DNA of 64,000 nucleotides from Defluviicoccus sp046348835 (lineage in GTDB: Bacteria; Pseudomonadota; Alphaproteobacteria; Rhodospirillales; Defluviicoccaceae). The notes under the pieces are model-generated. The model was not told where the DNA came from. It did no database searches and saw only the letters and a program-made list of their open reading frames with translations. Where the stretch lies: the NCBI GenBank assembly GCA_046348835.1, contig JAXMDM010000005.1, positions 124,001 through 188,000 of the forward strand, read 5' to 3'. The translations under genes and the position numbers were made by a program. Below are positions 61,563 through 64,000 of this stretch, piece by piece. Position 1 is the first letter of the stretch. Every line of letters begins with the position of its first letter.

Positions 61563-61826
61563 TCCGGGTCCGCCCGAAGCGGCCGCACTTGGCCGCACCG
61601 GGCGGCTGCGGACGATGCGAATCATCTCTTCTGCAGGCGTGTGATCCTGTATTAAGGTGTCACTCCGGTCGCGCAGGTGCGATCGAATCGGGACAGACCG
61701 GGTCAACCGCCGTCTGGGCCGCATCGGCGTCGGGTTAAAACGGCCGGGCGACACATGAACGGCGGAACGGTTCTGCGAGCAGGGCGGAAATGACGGCTAG
61801 ACACGGCGAGGAGTTGGCGCGGGTCG

Positions 61827-62972
61827 ATGGATGATCTGCCCGCGGCCACTCCCCCCAAGACCCGGAAGTCCTCGAAGCACAACCGGCGCCGACGGATCAT
61901 CGATCTGATCAGTCTAATCGCCATTGTGGCGGTTTTGGCGCTTTCGGTAACCGTCCTCGCCCATTTTCTCCGTCACCTGGACGTGGCCAAGGTCCTCGAG
62001 ACCATCGGCACCATCCCCTGGCCGTCGATCCTCGCCGGCATCGCCTTCGGCGCCGGCGGGTACGTGGCCATGGTCGGATACGACTGGTCGGCCCTCCAGT
62101 ACATCGGCAAGCGCGTCCCCTTCCGCACCGTTCTTTTGGCCTCATTCTGCGGCTATGCCATCGGCAACACCGCCGGCTTCACCCTGGTGACCGGCGGCGC
62201 GGTGCGGCTTCGCCTTTACTCGCGGGCGGGCCTCGATGTGGCCGATATCGGCCGGGTGACCCTCTTCTGCATGGTCGCCTTCGGCTTCGGCATCTGCGCG
62301 GTGAGCGCGCTGAGCCTCCTCGCCCACCCCCACGCCCTTGCCGATCTGGTCAAGATTCCGACGGAGACGGTTTCCGCCATCGGCCTCGCCATCCTGGTTC
62401 TCGTCGTCATCTTTCTTTTTCTCTGCGGACGCGGGCGGGAAGTCCGCATCCTCCGCTGGCAGTTCAAGCTGCCTTCCGCCGGCCTCGTCATCCGTCAGCT
62501 GGTCATTTCCGCCGTCGATATCGGTTTTGCCTGTGCCGCCCTCTATGTGGTGCTGCCGCACGGGGCGGGCATGACCTATGCCGACTTTCTGCCGGTGTTC
62601 TGCGCCGCGCTTGCCTTCGGCATCATCAGCCACGTTCCGGGCGGCGTCGGCGTGTTCGAGGCGACCATGCTGTTCGCCTTGCGTCACCAGCTCCCGGCCG
62701 AGCAGCTGGTGGGCGCGCTGCTGATGTTTCGCATCATTTATTACATCGTTCCGCTGGCCCAGGCGGTGGTGATCCTCTGCATTACCGAGGGATACCAGCA
62801 GCGTCGGCGGCTCGCTTCCAGGCTCGCCGGGGTGCCCAAGTTATGGCCCGCGGCCGTCGCCGGTCTCGCCCTCGCCCTCCTGTTGTTCCTGATGGTCAGC
62901 CGCGATACTGTCGGTTCAAGGAATGCCGACGAGGTCGACCACGCCCCGATTCGCGGCTCCGTAACGCAGTAG
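61827..62972 (+). CDS. YbhN/UPF0104-family membrane protein (LPG-synthase flippase-like)
   Basis: A 381-residue inner-membrane protein with about eight or nine hydrophobic segments. Diagnostic motifs are FCGYAIGNTAGFTLVTGGAVRLRLY and IISHVPGGVGVFEATMLFAL, the conserved core of the lysylphosphatidylglycerol-synthase transmembrane family (PF03706). The N-terminal 30 residues are basic and cytoplasmic. The synthase domain of MprF is absent, so the likely role is lipid translocation or a cardiolipin/hopanoid-related function. The gene lies 264 bases after glgC; that gap holds no gene. Confidence 0.88.
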   Translation: MDDLPAATPPKTRKSSKHNRRRRIIDLISLIAIVAVLALSVTVLAHFLRHLDVAKVLETIGTIPWPSILAGIAFGAGGYVAMVGYDWSALQYIGKRVPFRTVLLASFCGYAIGNTAGFTLVTGGAVRLRLYSRAGLDVADIGRVTLFCMVAFGFGICAVSALSLLAHPHALADLVKIPTETVSAIGLAILVLVVIFLFLCGRGREVRILRWQFKLPSAGLVIRQLVISAVDIGFACAALYVVLPHGAGMTYADFLPVFCAALAFGIISHVPGGVGVFEATMLFALRHQLPAEQLVGALLMFRIIYYIVPLAQAVVILCITEGYQQRRRLASRLAGVPKLWPAAVAGLALALLLFLMVSRDTVGSRNADEVDHAPIRGSVTQ

Positions 62973-63040
62973 CGGGGTGATTGCGGCGGCGGCTTATCCC
63001 CGGCGGCCGGCGCGGGGGAAAGGAGCACGAGGGGAGGGGG

Positions 63041-63520
63041 ATGGCCGGTTTCGATAAGTATGACGAGTACAAGTTTTTCGTCGGCAACACCCAACATCTG
63101 GACGACCGGCGGCAGGGCGCGACCCAGATGTTTCTCAGCGTCAATACGGCGATCTTCGCCCTGGTCGGCTTTCTGATCCAGGACGCGGGGGTGCAGGGTC
63201 AGTCTCTGACGGTGCTGGTGGCGCCCCTGTTCGTCCTCGGCGTCCTCGCCTGCGTCCTCTGGGTTTCAATGATCAATCGCTTCAAGCGGCTGATCGGCTG
63301 GCGCTTCGAGCAGCTGATGGCGATGGAGCGGGCCATTCCCGAATGCCATCAGATGTACGTGAAGGAATGGGAGGCGATGTTCCGAGGCGACGCCGCCCGC
63401 AAGATTCTCGGCCTTTCCCTGCTGGACTGGTTGCCGCGGGCGATCCTCGGCCTGTGGGTGATCTATGGCTGCGCATTCCTCGTTACCCGGGCGGTCATGG
63501 CCCCGGGCGCGACCGGATGA
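63041..63520 (+). CDS. Small membrane protein, RipA-like
   Basis: A 159-residue protein with two hydrophobic segments near 30-50 and 57-76, and a third near 133-152. The N-terminal cytoplasmic part (YDEYKFFVGNTQHLDDRRQGATQMFLSVNTAIFALVGFL) resembles the RipA family of octameric membrane proteins and SLATT-type effectors. The ATG at 63041 is placed by a GAGGGGAGGGGG immediately upstream. A membrane protein gene follows after 52 bases on the same strand. The function is not known. Confidence 0.65.
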   Translation: MAGFDKYDEYKFFVGNTQHLDDRRQGATQMFLSVNTAIFALVGFLIQDAGVQGQSLTVLVAPLFVLGVLACVLWVSMINRFKRLIGWRFEQLMAMERAIPECHQMYVKEWEAMFRGDAARKILGLSLLDWLPRAILGLWVIYGCAFLVTRAVMAPGATG

Positions 63521-63572
63521 GGCGCCGCCGCGAAGCCTGCCTCGCCCCCGGCTGAGGCGGGATTGACCCCCG

Positions 63573-64000
63573 ATGATCGACCCTGTCAGCCAGGGAGCGA
63601 TCGCCGCCTACCTGCTCCTCGCCGGCCTGCTGACCCTCGTGGCCGGCGCGGTGCTGCTGGCCCTGTACCGGCGGGCGGTGCGGCGGTGGATGGGGCTTGC
63701 CGGCCCGCCGCCGGTCGCGGTTCCCTTGGCTGCGCTTGCGGCAACCGCAGGTCCGGCACTTCCCCTTGCCGATGCCTCCGATCGGCCGGCGCCACACCGG
63801 TTCCGCTCGGCGACCTTCAGCGGTGCCGTCGGGGCGTTCCGCCGGGCGGCCATCGTCTACGCCCTTGCCGGATTTGCCCATGCGGCGACGGCGACGGCAC
63901 TGCAAATCCTGTTCGGGCAGTTCGAATTTCTGCCGATCCGGGCGTCCGTCGTCTTCTGGGCGAACGCCTGGCCGGTCACCCTCACCCTGGTTCTGCTGTG
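63573..64000 (+). CDS. Membrane protein, truncated by window end
   Basis: An open frame from the ATG at 63573 to the window edge, at least 142 residues. It has an N-terminal membrane segment (AYLLLAGLLTLVAGAVLLALYRRAV), a proline/alanine-rich loop, and further hydrophobic segments near 95-112 and at the cut end. No family was recognised from this part. It follows the RipA-like gene closely and may be co-transcribed with it. Confidence 0.6.
   Translation, partial: MIDPVSQGAIAAYLLLAGLLTLVAGAVLLALYRRAVRRWMGLAGPPPVAVPLAALAATAGPALPLADASDRPAPHRFRSATFSGAVGAFRRAAIVYALAGFAHAATATALQILFGQFEFLPIRASVVFWANAWPVTLTLVLL

Overview
This 64 kb window is GC-rich chromosomal DNA, with local AT-rich patches at about 10.73-10.87, 23.23-23.32 and 39.83-39.90 kb. 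The gene content points to a motile, hopanoid-type alphaproteobacterium, most likely of the Rhodospirillales: an HpnN-like RND transporter, DctB/DctD, an OxyR/di-haem peroxidase pair, an alphaproteobacterial-style elongator tRNA-Met, a sigma-54-like flagellar promoter, and short ATGA/GTGA overlaps throughout. No transposase, integrase, phage gene or CRISPR array was seen. The genus cannot be fixed from the sequence alone.

Layout. 0-7 kb: a truncated hemerythrin-like gene, an HpnN/MMPL transporter, a small orphan gene, a maltose-type acetyltransferase, 3-hydroxybutyryl-CoA dehydrogenase, an ABM-like protein and a secreted trypsin-like protease. 7-15.5 kb: a DctB/DctD two-component pair and a four-gene tripartite ABC exporter (permease, ATPase, HlyD adaptor, NodT-type outer-membrane factor). 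15.9-23.6 kb: an SDR dehydrogenase, a TauE/SafE permease, a large transglutaminase-DUF2126 protein convergent with a zinc-binding peptidase, and a small XRE regulator. 23.6-30.7 kb: a six-gene hydrogenase-4/complex I-like operon (hyfB, C, E, F, G, I type). Its catalytic subunit has lost three of the four expected nickel cysteines, so it looks like an energy-converting hydrogenase-related (Ehr) complex, not a hydrogenase.

30.7-41.4 kb: a secreted Asp-box protein, tRNA-Met(CAT), a lipoprotein and an adenylate cyclase. A dapA-like / dihydroorotase-like / acrylyl-CoA-reductase-like gene run follows, then a GDT1-family membrane protein, beta-carbonic anhydrase, and oxyR divergent from a di-haem peroxidase with a near-perfect OxyR operator between them. 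41.4-46.8 kb: the flagellar operon flgI-flgJ(N)-flgN-like-flgK-flgL behind a sigma-54-like promoter. 47.1-48.5 kb: a polytopic GT-C-like protein.

48.5-57.7 kb: a leftward signalling cluster with a TorF-like porin, a CHASE4 histidine kinase, a REC-PAS-GGDEF-EAL protein split by one frameshift, a SET-domain protein, and an MFS-like/HEAT/cNMP-binding fusion. A second SET gene lies just upstream. 57.9-64 kb: a dual-specificity phosphatase resembling plant glucan phosphatases (SEX4/LSF), an acyl-CoA synthetase, glgC, a YbhN-type membrane protein, a RipA-like membrane protein and a truncated membrane protein.

The most promising leads are the cysteine-less Ehr operon, the SET/c-di-GMP/HEAT-cNMP cluster, and the glucan-phosphatase-like gene close to glgC.
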